Assembly (NCBI GenBank): GCA_012511995.1
Contig: JAAZFA010000391.1
Location: 1 to 7,187, forward strand
Reading direction: 5' to 3'
DNA: 7,187 nucleotides
From: Thermoproteota archaeon
GTDB lineage: Archaea; Thermoproteota; Bathyarchaeia; Bathyarchaeales; Bathycorpusculaceae
This document shows, piece by piece, positions 1-5,677 of this stretch (positions are counted from its first letter, which is position 1; every line of letters begins with the position of its first letter). A model generated the notes under the pieces. That model had not been told where the DNA came from. It did no database searches and saw nothing but the letters and a program-made list of their open reading frames with translations. Both the position numbers and the translations under genes were made by a program.

Positions 1-304
1 CATAGCTAACTCGGCACAGAATGCAGGGTAAGCCATGCCAAAAGGTGGAGAATTAACAATCGAAACAGGCTATATGAGAAAACAAATGATAGTTTCTGTG
101 CAGGATACAGGCGGAGGTATACTCACTGGAGTGCAGGCTAAACTCTTTACACCTTTGATGACAACAAAGTCGAAGGGTCAAGGCTTCGGGTTTGCAGTGG
201 TTAAGCGTATGACTGAAGCTATGGGTGGAAGGGTAACATTTGAAACAAAAGCAAATAGAGGAGCAAAGTTTACCCAAGTTTTCCAATTTAGGCATATTTC
301 TTGA
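1..304 (+). pseudogene. Histidine kinase C-terminal ATPase domain, 5'-partial, with in-frame stop
   Basis: This is the end of a sensor histidine kinase, cut by the left edge of the window. The HATPase_c (GHKL) landmarks appear in order. The N-box reads IANSAQNAG*AMPKGG from position 2, the G1 box is VQDTGGGI, the F-box is LFTPLMTTKSKG, and the G2 box is GQGFGFAVVKRM, followed by the usual C-terminal strand (GGRVTFET...GAKF). A TAA at 29-31 interrupts the N-box three residues after the Asn of 'NA', where related kinases usually carry Gln or Glu. One base change (CAA or GAA to TAA) explains it. The ATG at 35 lies inside this conserved motif, so I do not accept it as a genuine start. The 3' end overlaps the convergent memo gene by 17 nt. 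Most likely this is a recently broken kinase. A base-call error in the source assembly is the main alternative. Confidence 0.75.
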
Positions 305-1145
305 AACTGGCAGCTGCGTATCCGACGACGCTAGAGTGGTCGCCTGTTACGTCACCGCTTGTATGGTATGCCAGCAATTCAGCTTTGGCGCCGATACCCA
401 CTGCGTAGGTTATTAATACAGTTATCGGGGCATAACCGCACGCTGTAATATTTTTGGCTTCAACGGTATCATAGAAGCCTCTTGCGTTTAGTGCAACTAC
501 TTCTTTGAGCGCAGCTTGGTCTTTTGCGAACGCGGATTTTGCTGATTCATAATGGGTCATATCTGAGGAAGCAATAACGACGGTATTAGTGGCGTCAAGT
601 GCTTCGATGAGAGCACGACCTATTTCGACGGCTGAATCGTAATCTTGCATCAAGAAGCAAATGGGAACAATCTTGAAACTATTACCATAGATGAACTGAA
701 GAAATGGCAATTGAACCTCAAGCGAATGCTCATATCGGTGGGCAACATCGTCGATGTCAAGGATTCGGGTTTCTTGGATGATGTTATCGGTTAATTTAGT
801 GTCGATTTCTATATTACCCAGCGGAGTTTGCCAAGTGCCTTCTCGCATAACTGAGAGGGCGCTACCATAACCCGTGTGGTTGGGTCCTAAAAGTACAACG
901 GTATCGGGTTTCCCGTCTTGAGCTAAATTATAAAAAGCCGTTGCCGCCACGGGACCACTATACATGTATCCGGCGTGAGGGCAAATTAAACCGACTATTT
1001 TGCGGGGGCGGGTAGTTTTGTTGATGGTTGGGAGTTTTTGAGGTCCTAGTTTATGGAGGAAACAACTGGTAAGTTGTGCTCTGAGGTCTTCGGCGTTGCC
1101 TTCATAAAATTGAGACGCAACTATTGCTCGCCGAAGGTGAGGCAA
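288..1145 (-). CDS. MEMO-family protein (AmmeMemoRadiSam system protein B / DUF52)
   Basis: This is a 285-residue soluble protein of the MEMO family, the usual length for archaeal members. The family fold resembles non-haem-iron dioxygenases, and its archaeal role is unsettled. Visible signatures are RRAIVASQFYEG near the N-terminus, CPHAGYMYSGP (His57), LLGPNHTGYG (His90), EHSLEVQLPFLQ (139-150), IASSDMTHYE (191-200), and TACGYAPI (Cys236). His57, His90 and Cys236 match the family's putative metal-site pair of His and Cys. The start is TTG at 1145, four bases after the rps2 stop. It places the conserved N-terminal motif at the family-typical distance, and no ATG or GTG lies close by. A GGAGG stretch sits about 12 nt upstream, inside the end of rps2, so translational coupling is likely. 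It is the third gene of the eno-rps2-memo unit. Confidence 0.9.
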   Translation of the reverse strand: MPHLRRAIVASQFYEGNAEDLRAQLTSCFLHKLGPQKLPTINKTTRPRKIVGLICPHAGYMYSGPVAATAFYNLAQDGKPDTVVLLGPNHTGYGSALSVMREGTWQTPLGNIEIDTKLTDNIIQETRILDIDDVAHRYEHSLEVQLPFLQFIYGNSFKIVPICFLMQDYDSAVEIGRALIEALDATNTVVIASSDMTHYESAKSAFAKDQAALKEVVALNARGFYDTVEAKNITACGYAPITVLITYAVGIGAKAELLAYHTSGDVTGDHSSVVGYAAASFKKYA

Positions 1146-1149
1146 CCTT

Positions 1150-1980
1150 TTAGGGTTCCTCCTCCTCTTCGCGTGTGACTTTTGCTTCGAATTCTTCGAT
1201 TGTTACTGCTGGGTCTTTGTCGGGTGCTATTTCGCCTCTTTCGCGAAGAACTTGTCTTGCAAGTAACCAGAAGATTACTGCGAGTGCACGGCGACCCTTG
1301 TTGTTTGTTGGGATGACTAGGTCTACGCCTGCAAATTCATTGTCTGTGCTGCAGAGAGCAACAATTGGAATGCCGACTGTGCTTGCTTCTTTGACTGCTT
1401 GGGCGTCTGCACGTGGGTCGCATACTACGATGACTTCGGGGTCAACTCTGTTTTGGTATTGAGGATTGCTTAGTTGACCGGGGATGAATCTTCCGATGAG
1501 TGGTGTTGCACCGGTTAGTTTGCAAAACATTTTTACGGGTTCGTGGGCGTATAAGCGTGTTGCCGCTATTGCTACTTTGGATTTTTCGTAGCGTGATAAG
1601 AATTTTGCTGTTGTGCGTATTCTGTCGTCTGTTTTTTTTACATCTAGGACAAATAAGCCGTCTGGCCTGACACGGTAGATGAATGATTCCATGTCGAGTG
1701 TTTTCATTCTTGTGCCTATGTGTATACCTGCAGAGAGCAGGGTGTCACGTGGTAGAAGGAGTGTTTCTTCTGGTGTGCTTTCTGGTGTGGTTTCTTCAAC
1801 TTCTTCTATTTCTTCTTCTGGAGTTTCGCCTTCTTCTGTTACGGCTTGTTCTTCAGTGACTTGTTCAACGGTTTCTTCTTGAGAAGTGTCTATAGTTTGG
1901 TTTTGCTCCTCTGGTTGCGTTTCTTCCAGGTTTTCTGCGTTTTCTGTTGGTTGATTTTCTTTAACTTGATCTTCAGACAT
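1150..1980 (-). CDS. rps2: Small ribosomal subunit protein uS2 with long acidic N-terminal extension
   Basis: This is archaeal ribosomal protein S2 (uS2) of the 30S subunit. The conserved core runs from about residue 74 to 255. It includes LLSAGIHIGTRMKT (81-94), FIYRVRPDGLFVLDV (100-114), IAATRLYAHEPV, TPLIGRFIPGQLSNP (159-173), VVCDPRADAQAVKEA, GIPIVALCSTDN and VDLVIPTNNKGRRAL (219-233). The product is 276 residues, whereas archaeal uS2 is commonly around 200. The excess is an N-terminal segment of about 72 residues with 28 Glu/Asp and a single Lys, rich in Thr, Gln and Pro, plus a short Glu-rich tail (EEEEEP). No alternative start lies just before the core: the next Met residues (92, 96) are inside it. 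The ATG at 1980 is therefore kept, although its ribosome site is weak. It sits 17 nt after eno and 4 nt before memo. Confidence 0.96.
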   Translation of the reverse strand: MSEDQVKENQPTENAENLEETQPEEQNQTIDTSQEETVEQVTEEQAVTEEGETPEEEIEEVEETTPESTPEETLLLPRDTLLSAGIHIGTRMKTLDMESFIYRVRPDGLFVLDVKKTDDRIRTTAKFLSRYEKSKVAIAATRLYAHEPVKMFCKLTGATPLIGRFIPGQLSNPQYQNRVDPEVIVVCDPRADAQAVKEASTVGIPIVALCSTDNEFAGVDLVIPTNNKGRRALAVIFWLLARQVLRERGEIAPDKDPAVTIEEFEAKVTREEEEEP

Positions 1981-1997
1981 TCTTGCTCATCTTCTTT

Positions 1998-3251
1998 TTA
2001 GCGTATATTTAGGTCAGCCATTTTGGCTCTGTTGCCAAGGAATTGCTCAATCCTTATGAGTTCGTTGAGTTTGGCAATACGGGAACCCTCAACTATGCCG
2101 GTCTTGATGATTGGGCACTTGTAAGCTACAGCCAAATGTGCGATGTGCCAATCGCATGTGTCGCCTGACCTGTGTGACACGACAGGCACATAACCATTTT
2201 GGTGGGCTACCTCGATTGTTTCAGCTGCATCTGTTAGTGTGCCTATCTGGTTGACTTTGATGATGATTGCGTTTCCAGCGTTAATCTTAATTCCGTTATT
2301 TAACCTTTCAGTATTGGTTGTGAATAAATCATCGCCGCAAATTAAGCAATTCCTAGTTTTTTTGGTTAATTCTGCAAAACTATCATAGTCTTCTTCTTGG
2401 AAGGGATCTTCGACATAAGCTACGCGGTATTTTTCTATCAAACTGACCATGTATTCGAGTTGCTCTGCGGCGTCTCGTTTTATGCCTTCATTTTGATATA
2501 TGTATTTTTCTTCTTTTGATTTCCAAAAGTTACTAGCAGCTACATCTATACCAAAGCCGCATTCAAAATCCATCTCGTTTCCTACTTCTTCGCAGGCTTT
2601 AGCTATTATTTCAAAGGCATCATCAGTGGAAATATTGGCAATCCATGCGCCTTCGTCGCTTTTGCCCCCATTGAAGGTGGGTGATTTCTTTTTTAGCGCA
2701 TCACCGACTTTTTTGTGTATTTGAATGTTGGCGGTTTGAGCTTCAAGGAAGGTTTCTGCGCCGTGGGGTAAGGCTAGGTATTCTTGGATGCTGGGTGCTT
2801 TGCCTTTTGCATGTGCGCCGCCGCTTATGCAGTTACCCAATGGGAATGGTAGGGTGTTTGCGGCATTTCCGCCTATGAATTGGAATAATAATAAACCATG
2901 ACTGTTTGCGGCTGCTTCTGCGTTTGCTATGCTTATTGCGAATGCGGTGTTACCGCCGATGTTTTTGAAATCAGCAGTGCCGTCGATTTCGTGTAGTGTA
3001 TTGTCGATTTCTTCTTGAAAGTCTGCGTTTAAACCTGCGAGCTCGGGAGCCATCAAATCATCGACTTTTTTAATGGCTGCGTCTATGCCGCCTGTTGGGT
3101 AATACATGACTTCTGTTTTGCCTTTGCTTTTTCCTGCTGGAGCACCTGCACGTCCGAATCCACCTACGGTTATTACATCTACTTCTATTGTTTCGTCTCC
3201 GCGGTTGTTGAAAATTTTTCGGGCAATGAGGTCTTCGATGATTGATGACAC
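1998..3251 (-). CDS. eno: Enolase (phosphopyruvate hydratase), archaeal type
   Basis: Enolase interconverts 2-phosphoglycerate and phosphoenolpyruvate in the cytosol and is Mg-dependent. The product is 417 residues, normal for archaea. It has the N-terminal capping domain (IEDLIARKIFNNRGDETIEV) and a TIM barrel with the expected catalytic and metal residues: His147, Glu157, Glu200 (SDEGAW), Asp236 (GFGIDVAAS), Glu281 (YVEDPF), Asp307 (CGDDLF), Lys332 (IIKVNQIGTL), His360-Arg361-Ser362 (VVSHRSGDT) and Lys383 (IIKTG). The mobile metal loop reads APAGKSKGK instead of the common PSGASTG. The Ser that contacts the second Mg is kept (Ser42), but Lys residues flank it. The GTG start at 3251 is preceded by GAGGT ten bases upstream and places the first strand correctly. 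It is the first gene of the eno-rps2-memo unit and has its own BRE/TATA promoter. In other archaea rpoN and rpoK often precede eno; here they do not. Confidence 0.94.
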   Translation of the reverse strand: MSSIIEDLIARKIFNNRGDETIEVDVITVGGFGRAGAPAGKSKGKTEVMYYPTGGIDAAIKKVDDLMAPELAGLNADFQEEIDNTLHEIDGTADFKNIGGNTAFAISIANAEAAANSHGLLLFQFIGGNAANTLPFPLGNCISGGAHAKGKAPSIQEYLALPHGAETFLEAQTANIQIHKKVGDALKKKSPTFNGGKSDEGAWIANISTDDAFEIIAKACEEVGNEMDFECGFGIDVAASNFWKSKEEKYIYQNEGIKRDAAEQLEYMVSLIEKYRVAYVEDPFQEEDYDSFAELTKKTRNCLICGDDLFTTNTERLNNGIKINAGNAIIIKVNQIGTLTDAAETIEVAHQNGYVPVVSHRSGDTCDWHIAHLAVAYKCPIIKTGIVEGSRIAKLNELIRIEQFLGNRAKMADLNIR

Positions 3252-3261
3252 GTTAATTGTA

Positions 3262-3266
3262 ACCTC
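3262..3266 (-). promoter_or_regulatory. Ribosome binding site of enolase
   Basis: On the minus strand GAGGT matches the anti-Shine-Dalgarno end of archaeal 16S rRNA. It stands ten bases before the GTG at 3251. This supports the non-ATG start chosen for enolase. Confidence 0.65.
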
Positions 3267-3290
3267 AAGTGGCTATATTTTTGTTCTCAG

Positions 3291-3307
3291 CTTATTTTAA
3301 GTTTCGG
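3291..3307 (-). promoter_or_regulatory. Archaeal BRE/TATA promoter of the eno-rps2-memo operon
   Basis: Read on the minus strand this is CCGAAACTTAAAATAAG. A BRE-like CCGAAA abuts the TATA element CTTAAAATA, close to the archaeal consensus. With the usual 26-27 nt from TATA centre to start, transcription would begin near 3270. That leaves a leader of roughly 20 nt which just contains the GAGGT ribosome site. The spacing agrees with short archaeal leaders and indicates that eno is the first gene of its unit. Confidence 0.6.
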
Positions 3308-3325
3308 AAAAGAGTCTCTGGTGGT

Positions 3326-3338
3326 GTCTGGGGCAGAC
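3326..3338. repeat. Short inverted repeat upstream of the eno promoter
   Basis: GTCTG-GGG-CAGAC is a perfect 5-bp inverted repeat with a 3-base centre. It lies about 20 bp upstream of the BRE of eno. That position would suit an activator site, but so short a repeat can occur by chance. Confidence 0.3.
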
Positions 3339-3389
3339 TAGTTTATCCATTAAAAAGATGTTAGAGCGGGGGTGTGTGGTGTGGGATAA

Positions 3390-3819
3390 TTAATTTTCAT
3401 GTTTTTTGTGAAGCGTTTTTTGACGGTTGCGATGTTTGCTATCATTAGGCTTAAGAGAACTGAGCCAGATGGTTATTACGATATAATCTGTTATGGGGGG
3501 TATATGGAGTAAGATTGAAAAAGTTATGTAGGATTGCATTGAAGTTTAGTGACCCCATTAATAGTGTTAATATAGAAATTATTAACGTTACATAGAATGA
3601 TAACCTTGTTTTGGTGTGATAGAGTAAATGGTGAGTTACAAAAGTCATGGGTATATAGAATATTAAGGCACCTAATGCGCTAAAAGGTCAGCTGAGCATG
3701 TTCAATTCTTTAGCGGTTTGTTGGATATCAATTAAGAAGATAGGGGATAGAATATCAAAGGACCAGCATGCGAAGCCTAAGCCTTGTAATGCCGTAAGAA
3801 TTGATTTTGCTTTTTCCAT
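3390..3819 (-). pseudogene. Broken small multi-spanning membrane protein gene
   Basis: I do not recognise the family. From ATG 3819 the minus strand reads 43 residues (MEKAKSILTALQGLGFACWS...) to a TGA at 3688-3690. It then continues open in the same frame with strongly hydrophobic sequence (SALGALIFYIPMTFVTHHLL, then FYVTLIISILTLLMG). In this frame it ends at TAA 3451 with a polar, unlikely tail. At a run of six C (plus-strand G run 3495-3500), removing one base moves into a frame that gives another hydrophobic segment (ITDYIVITIWLSSL) and a basic tail ending in HKKHEN at TAA 3390. The repaired product would have about 142 residues and roughly four membrane segments. TGG (Trp) to TGA is a plausible origin of the stop. 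The start is uncertain: another ATG lies at 3840, and neither has a clear ribosome site. Confidence 0.5.
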
Positions 3820-3889
3820 AAATCCATAAATAACATACATCCTTCTGGTTTGCTTTTGCCTGTTTGAAAGAACAAAATGATCATCATGA

Positions 3890-4084
3890 CGTCTAATTTT
3901 TGTAAATCCGGATTCGGTAAGTAAGGAAGTCAGTTATGAGATTAGCCGGCACTGGACATGCAACAACTATGCCACTTTAACCGCTGGGATTGCCATGGGT
4001 TCTGTTGGAGCAATCGTTCTTACGCTGACGTTGCTACAAGATAAACTACGGGGCTTCAATAAAGCACTTGAAAATAAAGAATAA
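3890..4084 (+). other. Start-less open frame with one membrane segment, possible gene remnant
   Basis: The plus strand is open from just after the TGA at 3887 to TAA 4082-4084, but has no ATG, GTG or TTG until the ATG at 3995. The translated part contains one hydrophobic helix (ATLTAGIAMGSVGAIVLTLT) followed by a charged tail (LLQDKLRGFNKALENKE), which looks like the C-terminus of a membrane protein. An ATG with a fair ribosome site (AAGGA, start 3936) lies in a different frame and gives only 14 residues. Either this is a degraded fragment or chance coding; the end overlaps the opposite-strand terminator. I assign no function. Confidence 0.2.
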
Positions 4085-4092
4085 ATAAAAAT
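4071..4092 (-). terminator. T-rich terminator of the isoprenoid operon
   Basis: Immediately after the TAA of the small dehydratase subunit the minus strand has 17 T in 22 bases, in runs of 5, 3, 2, 3 and 4. Oligo-T tracts without a hairpin are typical archaeal transcription terminators. It marks the end of the three-gene operon. Confidence 0.6.
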
Positions 4093-4479
4093 TTAGGGTA
4101 TGGCGACAGAGTCGTTTTCTATGGTTATTTTGTCGCCTGTTTTAATTCTTGAAATGTCTATTTTGTCTACGAAGGGGATTTCGCTTATGATAGCGCCGAC
4201 TGCGACGATTGTTTCGGTTTCTTTGTTTATCATGGCTGCTGGGGCAGCATTGTTTTTCTTCAATCTATATAGTGTGTAGCTACCAACCGTTGAGCCTTTT
4301 CCTTGTGGAAACACTAAAACTTTGTCTTTAATGCTGATGCCGTTTAGTTCATGGTCTTTTTCAATAACGACTCCTGTGTTGGGATCAACGCCTCCGTAGA
4401 AGCTAATTGGCATAGTTGTTACTAGTGCGTCTGCTTTGGCTTTGCCTTTGTAGATTATTCTTCCTTTTAGTTGTTCCAT
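4093..4479 (-). CDS. Phosphomevalonate dehydratase small subunit (aconitase X swivel domain)
   Basis: This is the small, swivelling subunit of the aconitase-X-type phosphomevalonate dehydratase (archaeal mevalonate pathway), acting with the large subunit encoded just upstream. From the chosen start it is 128 residues, typical of the family. The family hallmark PQGKGSTVGSYTLY carries the conserved Ser63 in GKGSTVGSY (60-68). PISFYGGVDPNTG (around 25-37) and the C-terminal ISEIPFVD also fit. I chose ATG 4479 over an in-frame ATG nine codons earlier because GGTGA lies seven bases before it and homologues begin at 'LKGR.I..GKA.G.AL'. It overlaps the large-subunit gene by 13 nt, which implies translational coupling and a stoichiometric complex. 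A T-rich terminator follows at once. Confidence 0.9.
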   Translation of the reverse strand: MEQLKGRIIYKGKAKADALVTTMPISFYGGVDPNTGVVIEKDHELNGISIKDKVLVFPQGKGSTVGSYTLYRLKKNNAAPAAMINKETETIVAVGAIISEIPFVDKIDISRIKTGDKITIENDSVAIP

Positions 4480-5666
4480 TTTCCTGTCACCGCTGCTTGG
4501 ATGCATTCTTTCATGCTACCCATTTTGGTTTTCATTAGGTTCTGTCTTGAATAGAAGCACCCTTTTGCTGAAGTGGTTGCTAATGCTTTGAATCTGCCTT
4601 TGAGTGGTGCTACGGCCATGCATGTGTCGCATGCGAATTTGCCACCAGCTGCTTCAATTATGGCTGTGTAACCTCGTTTATCTGCAAGTTGTTTGGCAGT
4701 ACGTGAGGTTGCTACCCAGAGTTCAGTGGTGTCTGCTATTTTTTTGTCTTTGATTAAGTCAGCTATTTCTTGTATTTCTTTTATGCTGCAGTGGGGGCAG
4801 CCGACGCAGACGAAGTCAATTTCATTCCCTTGGTCGTTGATGTTGTCATAGGCATTTTGGATGTCTGAGGCCTCGATGGTTACTGTTTCTTTTGGTTGGG
4901 TTTGGGTTTCAGCACCTGGTGTGATGCCTTTCATGTAGAAAAGTGGTTTTGCACCGTAAGTTACTAGTGATGCACTTAAGCTTTTGAGGGCGTCGAGGTC
5001 TGCTTTTTTTATGCCTGTTATGTATGGAATTTTGTTTTCTGCTTTTTTACCGATAGCATAACCCAGTGCACCCCAGTCTGAGAGTTTTGATAGCTCAGTG
5101 TTTACTTGGATGTGTATGTCTGGTATTCGGTTTTCGTTTAGATGTAAGCCGTAACAGGGGGTTTTGCCTACGAATGCTGCTGCGAGTGCGGATGGTCCGC
5201 CTTCGCGGTTGGTACGTGCGCCTAGGACTGAGTTTGCAAACGTGACGGCGCTACTCTCTGACCAGGCAATGTGTTCGCCGTAGAGTGGTAGATTTCCGAT
5301 GAGGTATGGGGTGCATGTGCAGCTGATGAGTATACCCATGCGTGTGAAGGCGTCGATGACGAGTTTTTGTTTTTCAGCGAATTCTGGGCTTATGCCTAGT
5401 TGTTGCCAATTTTCCATATCCATTCCTGCTGGGTTTAGGGTGGTTAAAACTTTGACTCTACCGTCTTTTGCTAGTGAATCGAGGAAATCTAGTCCGGCGT
5501 CTCCGAGGTTGTGGTATGATACGCCTGCGACTTGCACGCTGCCGACGTCGATTAAGTTTTTTGCGCCAAAGATTTCACCTAGGGCGACTAGGATTTCCAT
5601 GCTTTTGCGTACGGCGTAGCCTTCAGCGCCGTTTAGCATTGCTTGTTCTTGTTTTGTTAATTCCAT
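4467..5666 (-). CDS. Phosphomevalonate dehydratase large subunit (aconitase X catalytic subunit)
   Basis: This is the catalytic subunit of the iron-sulfur enzyme that dehydrates (R)-5-phosphomevalonate to trans-anhydromevalonate 5-phosphate in archaeal isoprenoid synthesis. At 399 residues it matches the AcnX large-subunit family. Key stretches are GVSYHNLGDAGLDFL (48-62), SCTCTPYLIGNLPLYGEHIA (115-134), ESSAVTFANSVLGARTNREG (137-156), SDWGALGYAIGK (196-207), VCVGCPHCS (286-294) and FACDTCMAVAP (344-354). Cys116/118, Cys287/290/293 and Cys346/349 are the candidates for the iron-sulfur cluster ligands, but the exact set is not assigned here. Other AcnX members are cis-3-hydroxyproline dehydratases. 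The adjacent UbiD-like decarboxylase and the archaeal setting favour the mevalonate role. ATG 5666 lies 11 nt after the decarboxylase stop, with GTGA seven bases before it. Confidence 0.92.
   Translation of the reverse strand: MELTKQEQAMLNGAEGYAVRKSMEILVALGEIFGAKNLIDVGSVQVAGVSYHNLGDAGLDFLDSLAKDGRVKVLTTLNPAGMDMENWQQLGISPEFAEKQKLVIDAFTRMGILISCTCTPYLIGNLPLYGEHIAWSESSAVTFANSVLGARTNREGGPSALAAAFVGKTPCYGLHLNENRIPDIHIQVNTELSKLSDWGALGYAIGKKAENKIPYITGIKKADLDALKSLSASLVTYGAKPLFYMKGITPGAETQTQPKETVTIEASDIQNAYDNINDQGNEIDFVCVGCPHCSIKEIQEIADLIKDKKIADTTELWVATSRTAKQLADKRGYTAIIEAAGGKFACDTCMAVAPLKGRFKALATTSAKGCFYSRQNLMKTKMGSMKECIQAAVTGKWNN
4487..4491 (-). promoter_or_regulatory. Ribosome binding site deciding the small-subunit start
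   Basis: GGTGA on the minus strand, seven bases before ATG 4479 and lying inside the large-subunit gene. It selects this start over the ATG 27 nt upstream. Confidence 0.55.
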
Positions 5667-5677
5667 ATTTTGGTCAC

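Larger units (their letters stand above)
3252..4092. other. 841-nt gap without an intact gene
   Basis: This stretch separates the isoprenoid operon from the enolase operon. From right to left it holds the T-rich terminator of the isoprenoid operon, a plus-strand open frame without a start, a broken minus-strand membrane-protein gene, a G/T-rich patch around 3366-3386, and the enolase promoter. I see no tRNA, rRNA or CRISPR repeats and no transposase remnant. The density of near-coding but interrupted frames suggests a decaying region rather than a designed regulatory spacer. Confidence 0.6.

Noticed and set aside
35..304. An independent 89-residue protein starting at ATG 35
   Set aside because: The ATG is the Met within the kinase N-box motif AMPKGG. 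The frame upstream of the TAA also encodes kinase sequence, so it is a fragment of a larger gene.
1679..1882. Ser/Val-rich plus-strand frame opposite the acidic part of uS2
   Set aside because: Its composition is simply the antisense of Glu- and Thr-rich codons, so it is not a gene.
3688..3690. TGA as selenocysteine in the membrane-protein frame
   Set aside because: No selenoprotein motif or obvious SECIS-like hairpin is seen, and a second lesion downstream favours a pseudogene.
3820..3933. Methyltransferase C-terminus on the minus strand (frame containing LLTESGFTKIRRHDDHFVLS)
   Set aside because: It vaguely resembles the end of a SAM-dependent methyltransferase, but the frame is closed just upstream (TAA 3934-3936) and no methyltransferase motif is visible further up in another frame.
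4480..4506. Longer small subunit starting at ATG 4506
   Set aside because: The nine additional residues have no family support, and GGTGA is correctly spaced for ATG 4479.
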